A stretch of DNA of 64,000 nucleotides from Sanderia malayensis (taxonomy: Eukaryota; Cnidaria; Scyphozoa; Semaeostomeae; Pelagiidae). Shown here piece by piece: positions 34,601 to 49,636 of this stretch. The translations under genes were made by a program, and so were the position numbers. The number at the start of each line of letters is the position of its first letter. Positions within the stretch are counted from its first letter, which is position 1. The notes beneath the pieces are model-generated. The model was given only the letters and a program-made list of their open reading frames with translations, made no database searches and was not told where the DNA came from. Location of the stretch: positions 3,038,001 through 3,102,000 of the forward strand of contig RQOL01000876.1 of NCBI GenBank assembly GCA_013076295.1, written 5' to 3'.

Positions 34601-36888
34601 CATCTATTTTCATTTTTCTCTCATATATACATGTATTTTCAAAATTAGTAGCAGGGCAACCTGCGCAGATGGTAAACAATGGCACGCAACTGCACGTGAC
34701 ACATGGCTTCGAAAATCGAACAGCAAATTCTTCTTGTCACTTCGAAGTCATTTTTATCTGTCAATTCTTACTAGCTGTGATGCATTGACTTTGCTGTTTT
34801 ATATTCCAAGGTATGTTGCGTTTGATTTCCACAAAGAATGCAGCAAAATGAGATGGTATCGCTTGTCAATTTTAATGGAAAGGATCAGCAATGAAATTAA
34901 GAGATTTGGTTTCTTCAAGTCAAACTCCAATCCGCAATTAGTTCATTTTCAATCCGGAGTATTTCGCACCAACTGCATTGATTGCTTAGATCGAACTAAC
35001 GTTGTTCAAAGTATGATAGCAAGGAAGGCTTTGGAAAGGCAGATGATCGATTCAAAGATTCTTGTCGAAGGAGACAACCTATCGGCCAATGATCTGTTTG
35101 AGTTTGTATTCAAGAACATGTGGGCTGATAATGCTGATGCCTGCTCGATGCAATACAGTGGCACTGGTGCATTGAAGACCGATTTTACAAGGTAACACAC
35201 GTTTATACATCTTACACGTGCCTTTTGCATTGGAGATCTTTTCTATCATTGCCAAGGCGTCAACTCTGCTGTTTATTGTCAGATTGAAGTGAATTCTATT
35301 CTATTTCACCCATGTTCTAATAGGTTCGGTAAGAGGACACGTTGGGGTTTAATTCAAGATGGTATTAATTCCGCAATACGATATTACAAGAACAATTTCT
35401 CCGACGGATTTCGACAGGTATTGTGTGATGGTTTTTTGTATTATTTCATTGTATTCGTTTGCATTATTAATTGTATTACTGTAATGAGTCTCGATGAGAA
35501 TGCATCGTTTATTTCAGTTCTCTTTTTTTGTTTCAATATTCCTTCTCGATCGATTGATTATAATGACATATATTAATTTCAATTTTCTTTTTTTTCTTTT
35601 TGTAAACAGGATGCGATAGATTTATTTCTTGGAAATTATGTTGTCAACCCCGGAAGAAAAGAATCTCCATTTCGGGTGGAAAAAGATTGGAAATTTTTAG
35701 CTGTAAGTAATAATTATGATTCATCTAATTGCGCGCAACGGAGGAGTGTGCTGTCCACGCATATTTGTTTTGTATATCTCTTCATTACCGCTGTTCAAAA
35801 GTACCCGAGACTCATAATAACACGTGTTTTGCACACCTTTGTCCCAGATCTTCAGCATAAAGATATGAGTGCTTCAGCCTTAATATTCTCATTCTGTTTT
35901 TCTTCAAATCAGCGATAACAGAGAAAATGTTGATTGCGCCCATTAATAATGCGAAAATCAATTTTCTCCTTTAACAGCTGCCAGTGATATTTCTGATTGG
36001 ATTCTCAATGCTCATAATTAGCCTGCTTATACCATCAAGTAAGTCGTCGTTAGTTTTCATCCATGTGGGAATTTTCAACTATGAAATCATTAACCATTTA
36101 GGGCCTGTTTATATGGAGCCGAGTTACTCGGCTTCCCGAGTAACTCGGCAAGGCGGGATGAAAATTGAATCCTGTTTATATGAGACCGAGTTACTCGGGT
36201 GGCCAGGTTACTTTTAGAATGGTGTTTGTTACATGAGGTGGTTTGGTTAACAATGTGGTTTGGTTAACAGTTCACGCATGCGAATTATGTCCGAATTCGT
36301 CCCGGCTAGCCGAGTAACTCGGCACATTTGCGTTTATATGACAGAAACGAGTTACTCGATATGCCGAGATCTCGGCTGTTTTGCCGGGATCCCGGCTAGC
36401 CGAGTTACTCGTCTGTCTCATATAAACACTCACCCGGGATTGCATTGATTTTGTATACAAGGCGGGTAACTCGGCTTAACGAGTAACTCGGGAAGCCGAG
36501 TAACTCGGCTCCATATAAACAGGCCCTTACACAGATGCTACTCATTTTTTATTTTTTGTTCTTAAAGCCTTGTTTACATTTTGTCGTTGAGGGTCGTTGA
36601 GGGTTGCTAAAAGGATTAAAAATCACACAGAGACATTGTCCAAAGTTGATTTTAATCCTTTGAGCGACCCTCAACGACCCTCAATGACCCTCAACGACTA
36701 TATGGAAACCGGGCTTAACAATTGAATGTATGTTTTTTCTAGCTGATTTTGGTCTTCAACTGGTGTATGTTTTGTTTTGGGGAATATCCTGCATTGTCAC
36801 CCTTTACTTTGTTGTTTCATTTGGCACTGAGTACGTGGACAAACCGCGTCTTGCCCAGGCTCTCAAGCACCATGACGTCACAGCTTAA
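31673..36888 (+). CDS. SACM1L: Phosphatidylinositol-3/4-phosphatase SAC1
   Basis: Seventeen exons (31673-31707, 32197-32303, 32458-32535, 32686-32813, 33033-33182, 33278-33337, 33440-33473, 33576-33656, 33888-33994, 34108-34194, 34298-34366, 34508-34593, 34811-35191, 35324-35417, 35610-35702, 35978-36038, 36743-36888) give 598 residues; human SAC1 has 587. The SAC domain is complete. The catalytic CX5R(T) motif reads [17 protein letters not shown] in exon 34811-35191, after [10 protein letters not shown]. Other landmarks are [41 protein letters not shown] and [12 protein letters not shown]. Two C-terminal membrane segments ([19 protein letters not shown] and [20 protein letters not shown]) anchor it, as in the ER/Golgi enzyme that turns PI4P into PI. 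The C-terminus differs from vertebrate SAC1 and lacks an obvious KxKxx signal (ends HHDVTA). The last intron carries two MITEs. Confidence 0.94.
36101..36526. mobile_element. 426-bp PIF/Harbinger-like MITE with repeated CCGAGTTACTCGG palindromes
   Basis: Inverted ends GGGCCTGTTTATATGGAGCC are flanked by TTA (36098-36100, 36527-36529). The interior has about nine copies of GAGTTACTCG or its complement. Lies in the last SAC1 intron. Ends match those of 26159-26571 at 14 of the first 15 bases. Confidence 0.85.
36566..36714. mobile_element. ~150-bp MITE with GTTGAGGGTC repeats
   Basis: About 60-bp inverted arms (AGCCTTGTTTACATTTTGTC against AAGCCCGGTTTCCATATAGT reverse-complemented) with two to three GTCGTTGAGGGT units per arm. 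TTAA occurs at both edges. It lies 40 bp right of the previous element in the same SAC1 intron. Confidence 0.7.
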
Positions 36889-37185
36889 AACATATCGAAT
36901 TAACAATAAAAGGGAAAGAATTTATTTCACGATTTTTATTTTATTTTTGCGGATTTTAAAAACCAGGTGTGCTTTCTTTAATTTAGAATGATATATGAAT
37001 TGAATTGGTGGTACTCTGTAATGTCATTTATTTGCGCAATGAGAAAGGACCATCTGTGTTGTCTGAAGAAATTACTCTTTTCTGTTGCATAGAAGTTGCT
37101 TTTTGCAAGTAAACGACCTATTTTTAAACAATCTGGAGCACAAATGTTAATAGATGTTTCAGTGTCATCTGCCCAGATTAGATTT

Positions 37186-38270
37186 GTCTATACTCCATGA
37201 ACGTTCAAATTGCCAAATTGAGATTTTGAAATAGACCGAAATTTGGCGAACAAATAGTCGAAAGCTACTAACTAGGGCCTTCTGATCATTTTGAGACAAA
37301 TTTCAGCTCTCTAGGACAATTGGTTCAAAAGTTAGTCCCGACGGCTGGCTGCAACAAGTAAATTACTTTGTGTATACTCCATCAACGTTCAAATTGCCAA
37401 ATTGACATTTTGAAATAGACCGAAAATTGCCAAACTGATAGTCGAAACCTACTAATTAGGGCCTTCTGATCATTTTGAGACAAGTTTGAGCTCTCTAGAA
37501 CAATTGGTTCAAAGGTTGGTCCCAAGGAGTGGCCGCAACAAGTGAATTACTTTACGTATACTCCATGAACGTTGATATTGCCAAATTGACATTTTGAAAT
37601 AGACCGAAATTTGGCAAACAAATAGTCGAAACCTACTAATTAGGGCCTTCTGATCATCTTGAGACAAGTTTCAGCTCTCTAGGACAATTGGTTTAAAAGT
37701 TGGTCCCAAGGGGTGGCTGCAACAAGTAAATTACTTTGTGTATACTCCATCAACGTTCAAATTGCCAAATTGACATTTTGAAATAGACCGAAAATTGGCA
37801 AACAAATAGTGGAAACCTACTAATTAGGGCCTTCTGATCATTTTGAGACAAGTTTCAGCTCTCTAGGACAATTGGTTCAAAAGTTAGTCCCGACGGCTGG
37901 CTGCAACAAGTAAATTACTTTGTGTATACTCCATCAACGTTCAAATTGCCAAATTGACATTTTGAAATAGACCGAAAATTGGCAAACAAATAGTCGAAAC
38001 CTACTAACTAGGGCCTTCTGATCATTTTGAGACAAGTTTGAGCTCTCTAGAACAATTGGTTCAAAGGTTGGTCCCGAGGGGTGGCCGCCACAAGTGAATT
38101 ACTTTACGTATAGCTCCATGAACGCTCATATTGCCAAATTGACATTTTGAAATAGACCGAAATTTGGCAAACAAATAGTGGAAACCTATTAATTAGGGCC
38201 TTCTGATCATTTTGAGACAAGTTTCAGCTCTCTAGGACAATTGGTTTAAAAGTTGGTCCCGACGGCTGGC
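37186..38270 (+). repeat. 184-bp satellite, about six units
   Basis: The mark tactccat occurs at 37191, 37375, 37559, 37743, 37927 and 38111 (one inserted base in the last), a constant 184-bp step. Each unit has ttgaaatagaccgaaa, tagggccttctgatca and ctctaggacaattggtt. It ends about 118 bp before the GPI start codon. No open frame spans it. Confidence 0.93.
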
Positions 38271-38387
38271 TTAATTCAATTCAATTGTGGCACGTCACGT
38301 TATTTGTTGTCTCGTACAAGTTTTGCATTGGATACGATACGACTTTGAGCCAAAAAGCCTTTGATTGTTTTTTCAATAAATTTCGCC

Positions 38388-43105
<4,718 letters not shown>

Positions 43106-43335
43106 CAAGTGATAAAACTACAAGGATAATCGCAAGGTTTTTTTGCTTTCATCTTCATGATCATTCCTCCATAATTACAGCTTTATTTTTCTATTTATTG
43201 TGATTAGATAACAATACTGTAACATATAATACGTGTGAGAGTGTATGCTGTTTTGTATGCTTTAAGCTAAATGCTTACTGCTTGATGATTAACAAAAATA
43301 ATAATTTATATCAGTCGTTAATGTGCAACAACTCA

Positions 43336-44646
43336 TTATAAATCATCTTCGTCTGATACTTCAGTCACTTCAATGCATAAGTTCAACTGTTCTTTTGTTA
43401 AACCCAAATGCTTCTTATTTTGTTCAATCTTTTTCCTCAGATCAACAACTTCATTCGTTGCTACGCTTTTTTTATTTTGCTCGTGCTTTTGACCTAAACT
43501 ATCTCTTAGATCTTTATACTTTTCTTTGCTTCTTGTGGATGACTCATGTCTAGCATACCTATCATCATCATAATCTTCATCTTCGTCACTACTTGTTGTA
43601 TACGGTCTATGCCGACTTTGCCTGTCACTAGCCCCTCTGTTCTTTCTCTCAAAAGAAGCAGTGATCTTCAATTGTTCGTTAGGAAACTGGCTGTGATCTC
43701 TTCCACCTCTTCTGCTCTTATTTGCACGCATTCTAATTGTAATGCCTTTTTCTGCCGAATCGTGAAGCTGAAAGCGTTTTGCAAGAGGTTCTTCATTGTC
43801 ACTGTCAACATCCATACCTTCATCATCATTATCCTTGTCATCTGCGTCTAAAAATGTGACATCTGGACCTTTAGATCCAAGATTTTCTTTCACAAATGAC
43901 TCTGCTTGTTTTATTCTTCTTTTTCGCGATGAACTCACAAGTCCTTTTCGTCCCCTGTTTCCTCGTTTTCCATGCGTGAGGTAGTATAAACTTCGCTTTG
44001 CTGCGCCAGGCAATTTCTTGTCTTTGACTGTAGCCTGGCGTATAAACAGAGACTTGTTATTCTTGTAAGGTAATGCAATCCTCCACAGTTCTCTTGCATT
44101 TTCATCTACTTCATCAACAGTGAAATCATCTTCAATATCATCACTGTTCAATTTTGCAATTTCTTCAATTGTTTTGCTCATCCCTTTCAATGCTAGTTTT
44201 GCATCCTCATCAGTTTCCCAAAGAACATTACAAGAATAATCATCTATCCATTCCATGGTATCTGGTCCATAATTTTTAAAGTAATCAAACACATCCTTTG
44301 TGCTCATGCTGTCCACACCAAAAACATGAATGCATTTTGGTCTTATTTCAGCATATGCTGCGTCAATAACTGGGGGCCATTCGATTTCAGCCAACTGTAT
44401 TTTTTCAAAAGGATTCTCTTCTTTTTTTCCCTCTGTTGTTGGTGTTATGCCAAATCGTTTCGCTCTGTTTAACCTCTTGTCTTGGGCCTCCTTTGATTGA
44501 AGATCGAGCCCCACTGCGAATCCTTTTGACTTCGATTTGTTGTGATATGTTTTCTCCCAAGCAGGATTCAACACGCTCTCGTTGCTTCCTTTTTCTTCTT
44601 CATCGTCATCAATTGGTATTTCTATTTGCAAGTTTTCGTATTCCAT
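43336..44646 (-). CDS. NCBP3: Nuclear cap-binding protein subunit 3 (NCBP3/C17orf85 family), single exon
   Basis: An intronless 436-residue frame. The middle resembles human NCBP3: an RRM-like domain (about 103-157) with IHVFGVDSMSTKDVFDYF and MEWIDDYSCNVLW. Its WIDD (133-136) sits at the WLDD motif reported to bind the m7G cap. A second conserved block reads RQATVKDKKLPGAAKRSLYY then RKGLVSSSRKRR. The rest is acidic and Arg/Ser-rich, as in the family; the protein is shorter than the ~620-residue human one. NCBP3 helps bind capped RNA and export mRNA with NCBP1. The lack of introns contrasts with its neighbours and might mean an old retrocopy that replaced the parent, but the frame is intact. 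It shares a short divergent promoter region with POLR2C. Confidence 0.85.
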   Translation of the reverse strand: MEYENLQIEIPIDDDEEEKGSNESVLNPAWEKTYHNKSKSKGFAVGLDLQSKEAQDKRLNRAKRFGITPTTEGKKEENPFEKIQLAEIEWPPVIDAAYAEIRPKCIHVFGVDSMSTKDVFDYFKNYGPDTMEWIDDYSCNVLWETDEDAKLALKGMSKTIEEIAKLNSDDIEDDFTVDEVDENARELWRIALPYKNNKSLFIRQATVKDKKLPGAAKRSLYYLTHGKRGNRGRKGLVSSSRKRRIKQAESFVKENLGSKGPDVTFLDADDKDNDDEGMDVDSDNEEPLAKRFQLHDSAEKGITIRMRANKSRRGGRDHSQFPNEQLKITASFERKNRGASDRQSRHRPYTTSSDEDEDYDDDRYARHESSTRSKEKYKDLRDSLGQKHEQNKKSVATNEVVDLRKKIEQNKKHLGLTKEQLNLCIEVTEVSDEDDL

Positions 44647-44907
44647 GTTTGAAAAGAAGTATAAAAGTTTTTGTCAAACAGTAAAATGATTTATATCAAC
44701 ATTCAAAAGCAGATTTGAATTTACGCGTTCGAGCCCAACGACATGCGCCTTTGTTTCTGTAGGTAGAGACGCACGCGTAACGGTTACCTGTCTCTGATTG
44801 TTGATATCAATTTCCAATCTTTCTCTTCTCTTTCACACAACTTTCACACATGTGCATAAGCATAAGCATAAGCATTGCAGTAGCAAGTTCAGAATTATCT
44901 TATAAAG
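44647..44907. promoter_or_regulatory. Bidirectional promoter region, NCBP3 / POLR2C
   Basis: Only 261 bp separate the two divergent start codons, so both promoters must lie here or overlap. No TATA box is clear. A tandem cataag repeat lies near 44855-44873. Confidence 0.6.
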
Positions 44908-47483
44908 ATGCCATATGCAAGCCAACCGCGAGTAAAAATATCAGAACTCACAGACGAGAACCTGAAGTATTCAATAGAGAATACCGATCTGGCGTAAGTA
45001 TTTATGATTTATTTTATAATGGCAAAACTTATAACACTTTTAGGCTCAATTTTGCATGGTCGTAAACTGAACTGTTCATACCTTAGGATGGCAAACAGTC
45101 TGAGAAGGATATTCATTGCAGAAGTTCCAACCATTGGTAAGAAATAGAATCTGCAAACTTTCAATTTTAAAGTTTAATTACCCTTTACTCTGCCATTCTA
45201 ACCAGCCCCCTTATCATCTTCTTATTTGAAGACCTGTTATTTATTTTTCCAGCTATTGATTGGGTCCAGATTGAAAATAATACATCAGTTCTTCATGACG
45301 AGTTTTTGGCTCATAGATTAGGTAAATTTACGAGTCCTTTTGCAGCCATTAGCTCTGACTACACTACACTATGTTTTCTGCTATATATTTGCCACTATAT
45401 ATTTGCAAAACTTTAATTAATTACCTGCTGACTTGATTATTTTTTATTTCTTCAGGCATGATTCCTCTTATTAGTGAAGACTCTGTTGATCGTATGACAA
45501 GCTCCATTGTAAGTATTGCTCCTTGGTGTGAAAGAGTTCTCTGCTATTTTTATATGTTTCTTTATTGTTATGATTCTTGTTGTATTTCATTTAGGATTGT
45601 ACATGTGAAGAATTTTGTCCCGAATGCTCTGTTGAGTTCACGTTGGATGTTAGGTGTACAGAAGATCCGAAACATGTGACAAGTAAAGACCTCATCTCTT
45701 CAGATCCTAAAGTTGTTCCAGTGAGTTTTCTTTATTCCTTAATATTTATATTGCACGTGACGGAGGTGCGAGCTTTCCAGAAATTCCATATAACATACCA
45801 ATTTGCTAAAGTCAAAAAACAAACTTACCCCAATTAAGAATATTTAGATTAATTTATTCAATTTTAATATTCTAATTTTAGGTATTGTCAAGGAATAAAG
45901 ATGACTACGGACAGTCTGATGGTATGTAAAAGTTCTATTAAGCCCCCCTCTTGACATCACAAATTAAACAAGCACCCTTTAGGGGGCTAGCAGAGTTTTT
46001 ACTGTAGTTATTTGCCACATGGCATAAGCATCTGTAATGTATTGATATTCAGGGCTTTTTATTTTATTTTATTGCAGACATTCTCATCGCAAAGTTGATT
46101 AAAGGACAGGTTTGTATTTTTTAATTAGCTCCATGAAATACATTTTTTATAAAGATTTTTCTTTCATCGTAAGCATGTGAACACTTCTGATCTGGAAATA
46201 TTTTATTTTATATCAGGAACTGAAACTTAGAGCATATGCAAAGAAGGTATTTACATTGTCAAGCTTTGAACTACATATTAAATTTATCATTAATTATGAC
46301 ATAATATAATTATGTATGCTACAATATCATATAGTATATTATATTATACCATAGTCATTTGGAATTTGCTGTCAATGGTCCTACTCTCTCTCTCTCTCTC
46401 TGTTTTGATTAATCTTTCAATTGACCCTTTTAACAGGGATTTGCAAAAGAGCATGCAAAATGGAACCCCACCGCTGGTGTTGCATTTGAGTATGATCCAG
46501 ACAATGCCTTGCGTCACACTACTTATCCAAGGCCAGAAGAATGGTAAATTATTTATATTTCCCACTCCATAATAGATTTATCAAGATCGTATATATGATC
46601 TTCTATGATCCCAAACTTGTATATATCACAGATCTTCAAACACAAGTTATCATAAGCAATCAATTTTAATCAACATTTTTTTAAGGCCAAAAAGTGAATA
46701 CACACAGGTTGATGAAGATCAGGGTAAGTTATCTTGATCATTTTCTTGCCCAAATGGTTATTAATTTCATTGAGTTTTTATGCAGACAATAGGGAATTAA
46801 ACTGCACATGTCTTTGTAAATGAATATGTTTAAAAGTTGAAACAATTGTTTTTATAATTTTCTACTTTTTTTCTCTATAGCTCAAGCTCCATTTGATCCC
46901 GAAGGAAAGCCAAACAAATTTTATTTTAATGTTGAGGTAATTTAACATCTGTTATGGCAATTCTATATCACTTTATAATTTTTAATATCCCATGGCAATC
47001 ACAAAACCATAGGGTGATTTATCAAGTGATTGATTCATCAAATTATCAAGTGAATTATTATTAAACATGCATGTGAAATTGGCGTGTGGTTTAGTCATTT
47101 ATTTCCATGAGAGTTGAAATATTATGGAGTAATTGATCAAGCATTTCATCTGGTTGTTGATTGCATGATACAAAATTCCCCTTGACATATAAGAAACTCA
47201 ATCCTGCTGGCTTGCAGAGAACAATAGGAGAGACAACGGTCTTTTGTTCACTAACAATAGGAAGGACAATTATCTTTTGTTTAATAACAATAGGCTGCCC
47301 TAAAAGTCTTTTTTTCATGGAAAGACATAATGTTATGCCTTCTTTTTCTTCTTTCAGACTTGTGGTTCTTTGCGACCTGAGACGATAGTTTTATCCGGCC
47401 TAAGTGTCTTGAAGAAAAAGCTAAGTGATCTACAGACCCAGTTCAGTCACGAAATTGCTGCCGATGTTCTTGCCATTTCATGA
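44908..47483 (+). CDS. POLR2C: RNA polymerase II subunit RPB3
   Basis: Twelve exons (44908-44993, 45087-45136, 45253-45321, 45456-45508, 45595-45720, 45882-45921, 46078-46109, 46217-46246, 46437-46543, 46686-46723, 46881-46936, 47358-47483) give 270 residues; human RPB3 has 275. The protein is the alpha-like subunit that pairs with RPB11 in polymerase II assembly. Near-identity to human is visible throughout: [50 protein letters not shown], the zinc loop [30 protein letters not shown], and the C-terminal helix [17 protein letters not shown] short loop around residues 125-135 is reduced compared with human. All introns are GT-AG and small. A CT microsatellite (46384-46401) lies in one intron. 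Confidence 0.96.
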
Positions 47484-48859
47484 TGTTAGTAAGTCATTTT
47501 TCTTTTTTCATAACAAAACATTAAATGGTTGGAAACTCAATTTTTCGGTCACACTATTCAGTGCGTTTTGAAGAGCGTGATTTGCATAAAATTGATTTCT
47601 CAACAAACAATGAATGAGGATATTCAGTTGCTCATCATAATAACGCAACATTTTATGCGTGATAAACGAACAAATCGATCTTTTTGGATAGATTAGACAT
47701 TTGCTTGTAATCAAATGCCGGCACTTTTGATATAGTCTCCCGTATTTAAGGTTATTCATATCTGATAATCAATGTGAAGAGCGAATCAGGGTTTCATCAA
47801 TGGTCTATGCTAATAGTGACAGGTAGTTAACTATAGCTGACTTAAAACCACCAAGTGAAATGCTATACAGATATTTCTCATATAAACAGCTGTTGAGAAT
47901 CTCGGATGTTTGACCTTCCGAATATTTGTCCAACAATCAGTCAAACCAGACGTGTTTGCAAAAGGATATTCTGCATGAAAGATATTAAAACTAGCAGGCT
48001 GCAATTAACTTTACCCGTTTATTTTTTGTCTTTTACGTGCAATTTCTTTGGTGTATATAATCAAAATGGAAATTGATAAATGCTTGTTAAAATATAAACC
48101 TATTAGTTTTTTGCCGCGTTTTGATTTTCGGGAAAGTTTTTATGGGAATTAGCATAACAAAGACACTTTTTCCTTTGCATTTCTGAAACAATTATATATT
48201 CAGATGAGATAGCAAATTAGCATTTCCTTTGCTGATCTGAAAATAATACATTTAAAGTCGTGCCAAGGTCACTTCGTATTTATGTGTCACTGCATTGATG
48301 TGGCTGTAGGAGGGCTGTAGTTCTCGTTGAATATCTAAATACGAAGAGTTTTTGATGACATTTTGGATAAACTTTCAAGAAAAGAAAACGCGTATGGTTG
48401 GGTGTTAGTACCTGCATGATTTTACGCTGTTTTTTTAATTGGTTCAACACCGAACGGTTGTTTTGGACATTCAGATTGCTGGCCTTTCGATTTGCCGTTC
48501 ACCCTACTGAGTTTGGAGTTGATTAATCACGTCACGTTAATGAAGTTTACGATAAAATATGATGAAATATGGCTAGAACGCAGCAGATAGACATTGTTTT
48601 GTAACAATAAACGCAACATTCGCTGTCCATATGGCAGAATAACACATTGAACATTTCAAAGTGTTTTGGTTTCTACAAAACAATGCCAAGTGATTAAATT
48701 CAGTAATGAATAGTAATAATTTATTTTGTGCTTTTATTAATCCATCGAAACGAAGAAAAAGTTAACGAAATATTGAAAGATGAATTATAATAAAGAAGAT
48801 ACGATGCTATGTAAAGGTACATGTTACAATCGCCAGTGAGTGTAACTTAGAAGAATCTG
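47484..48859. other. Intergenic spacer, POLR2C to orphan gene
   Basis: 1.4 kb of AT-rich sequence. No coding frame, RNA gene or strong repeat was recognised. Confidence 0.55.
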
Positions 48860-48869
48860 TATATAAAAG
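48860..48869 (+). promoter_or_regulatory. Candidate TATA box of the orphan single-exon gene
   Basis: tatataaaag lies 64-73 bp before the ATG at 48933, followed by a second ataaaag 10 bp on. The placement suits a short 5' UTR. Confidence 0.45.
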
Positions 48870-48932
48870 TTATAAAAGTTACGTGAAACCAAACAAACAG
48901 GTTACGAAACAGGTTGCATCTCCAAGCTAATT

Positions 48933-49421
48933 ATGAGCCAGAAAAGAAGAACTCGACACTTGGAACTCTCTGATCGCATCAGAAGATTGAATATAAGACA
49001 CGAGTCCTTATTATTGCAAAATATAAAAACATTGGATCGAGAACTGGCGATCCGGATCAGTCGGATTGACTTATCGATTAAGTCAATCGAGAAATCGGTT
49101 AGCGAGGATTATAACGGATTGAAAGTGATCAGATTGAAGAGAGAATATTTTTGGCAAAGTAACTCAGCGCAGTCGATTGATTTTGGGGATGGTGACAGAT
49201 CTTATTCATTTCTTGATTGCCAAGTAAAGAGTTACAGAAAATCTTTGGAAATGATAAAACAGCTAAACGATCGAAGACCTCCATTAAAGGAAGAATTATT
49301 ACAAATCGATAATAAAAATCCAGAAACAAAGTTTGATGCTTTTTTTCCTCCACTTGAGAAAAAGAAAAGTCTCGTATCTGATACTAAATCAAAACCCTCA
49401 ACCCGGATGAAAAAGCATTAG
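48933..49421 (+). CDS. Unrecognised single-exon protein, 162 residues, charged and helical
   Basis: An intact frame from ATG to TAG with a TATA-like box upstream. The protein is very basic at the N-terminus (MSQKRRTRHLELSDRIRRLN), then has a heptad-like helical stretch (about 20-70, many Ile/Leu/Lys/Glu), and ends in Lys-rich sequence (LEKKKSL, TRMKKH). There is no signal peptide, membrane segment or cysteine pattern. I do not recognise a family. Its length is well above chance in this AT-rich DNA. It could be a lineage-specific gene. It faces the DEG/ENaC gene tail to tail, 215 bp away. Confidence 0.5.
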   Translation: MSQKRRTRHLELSDRIRRLNIRHESLLLQNIKTLDRELAIRISRIDLSIKSIEKSVSEDYNGLKVIRLKREYFWQSNSAQSIDFGDGDRSYSFLDCQVKSYRKSLEMIKQLNDRRPPLKEELLQIDNKNPETKFDAFFPPLEKKKSLVSDTKSKPSTRMKKH

Positions 49422-49636
49422 GAAAAAAGGGAATTATGTTATATTTTAATATATTAAAGATATTGATATATTTTTCAAGTGTATCCATAGCTTTATTGAT
49501 AAAATTACTGTGCAAATTTGATTGTGTTTCTTTTCGGTAATTTCTAATACAGTGTAGATAGTACATAGTTAACGCAGTGATAGTTAGTATAGGATAAAAG
49601 TCCTCTAATTGAAGTCAATTGGGGTTCATTTGAGGT

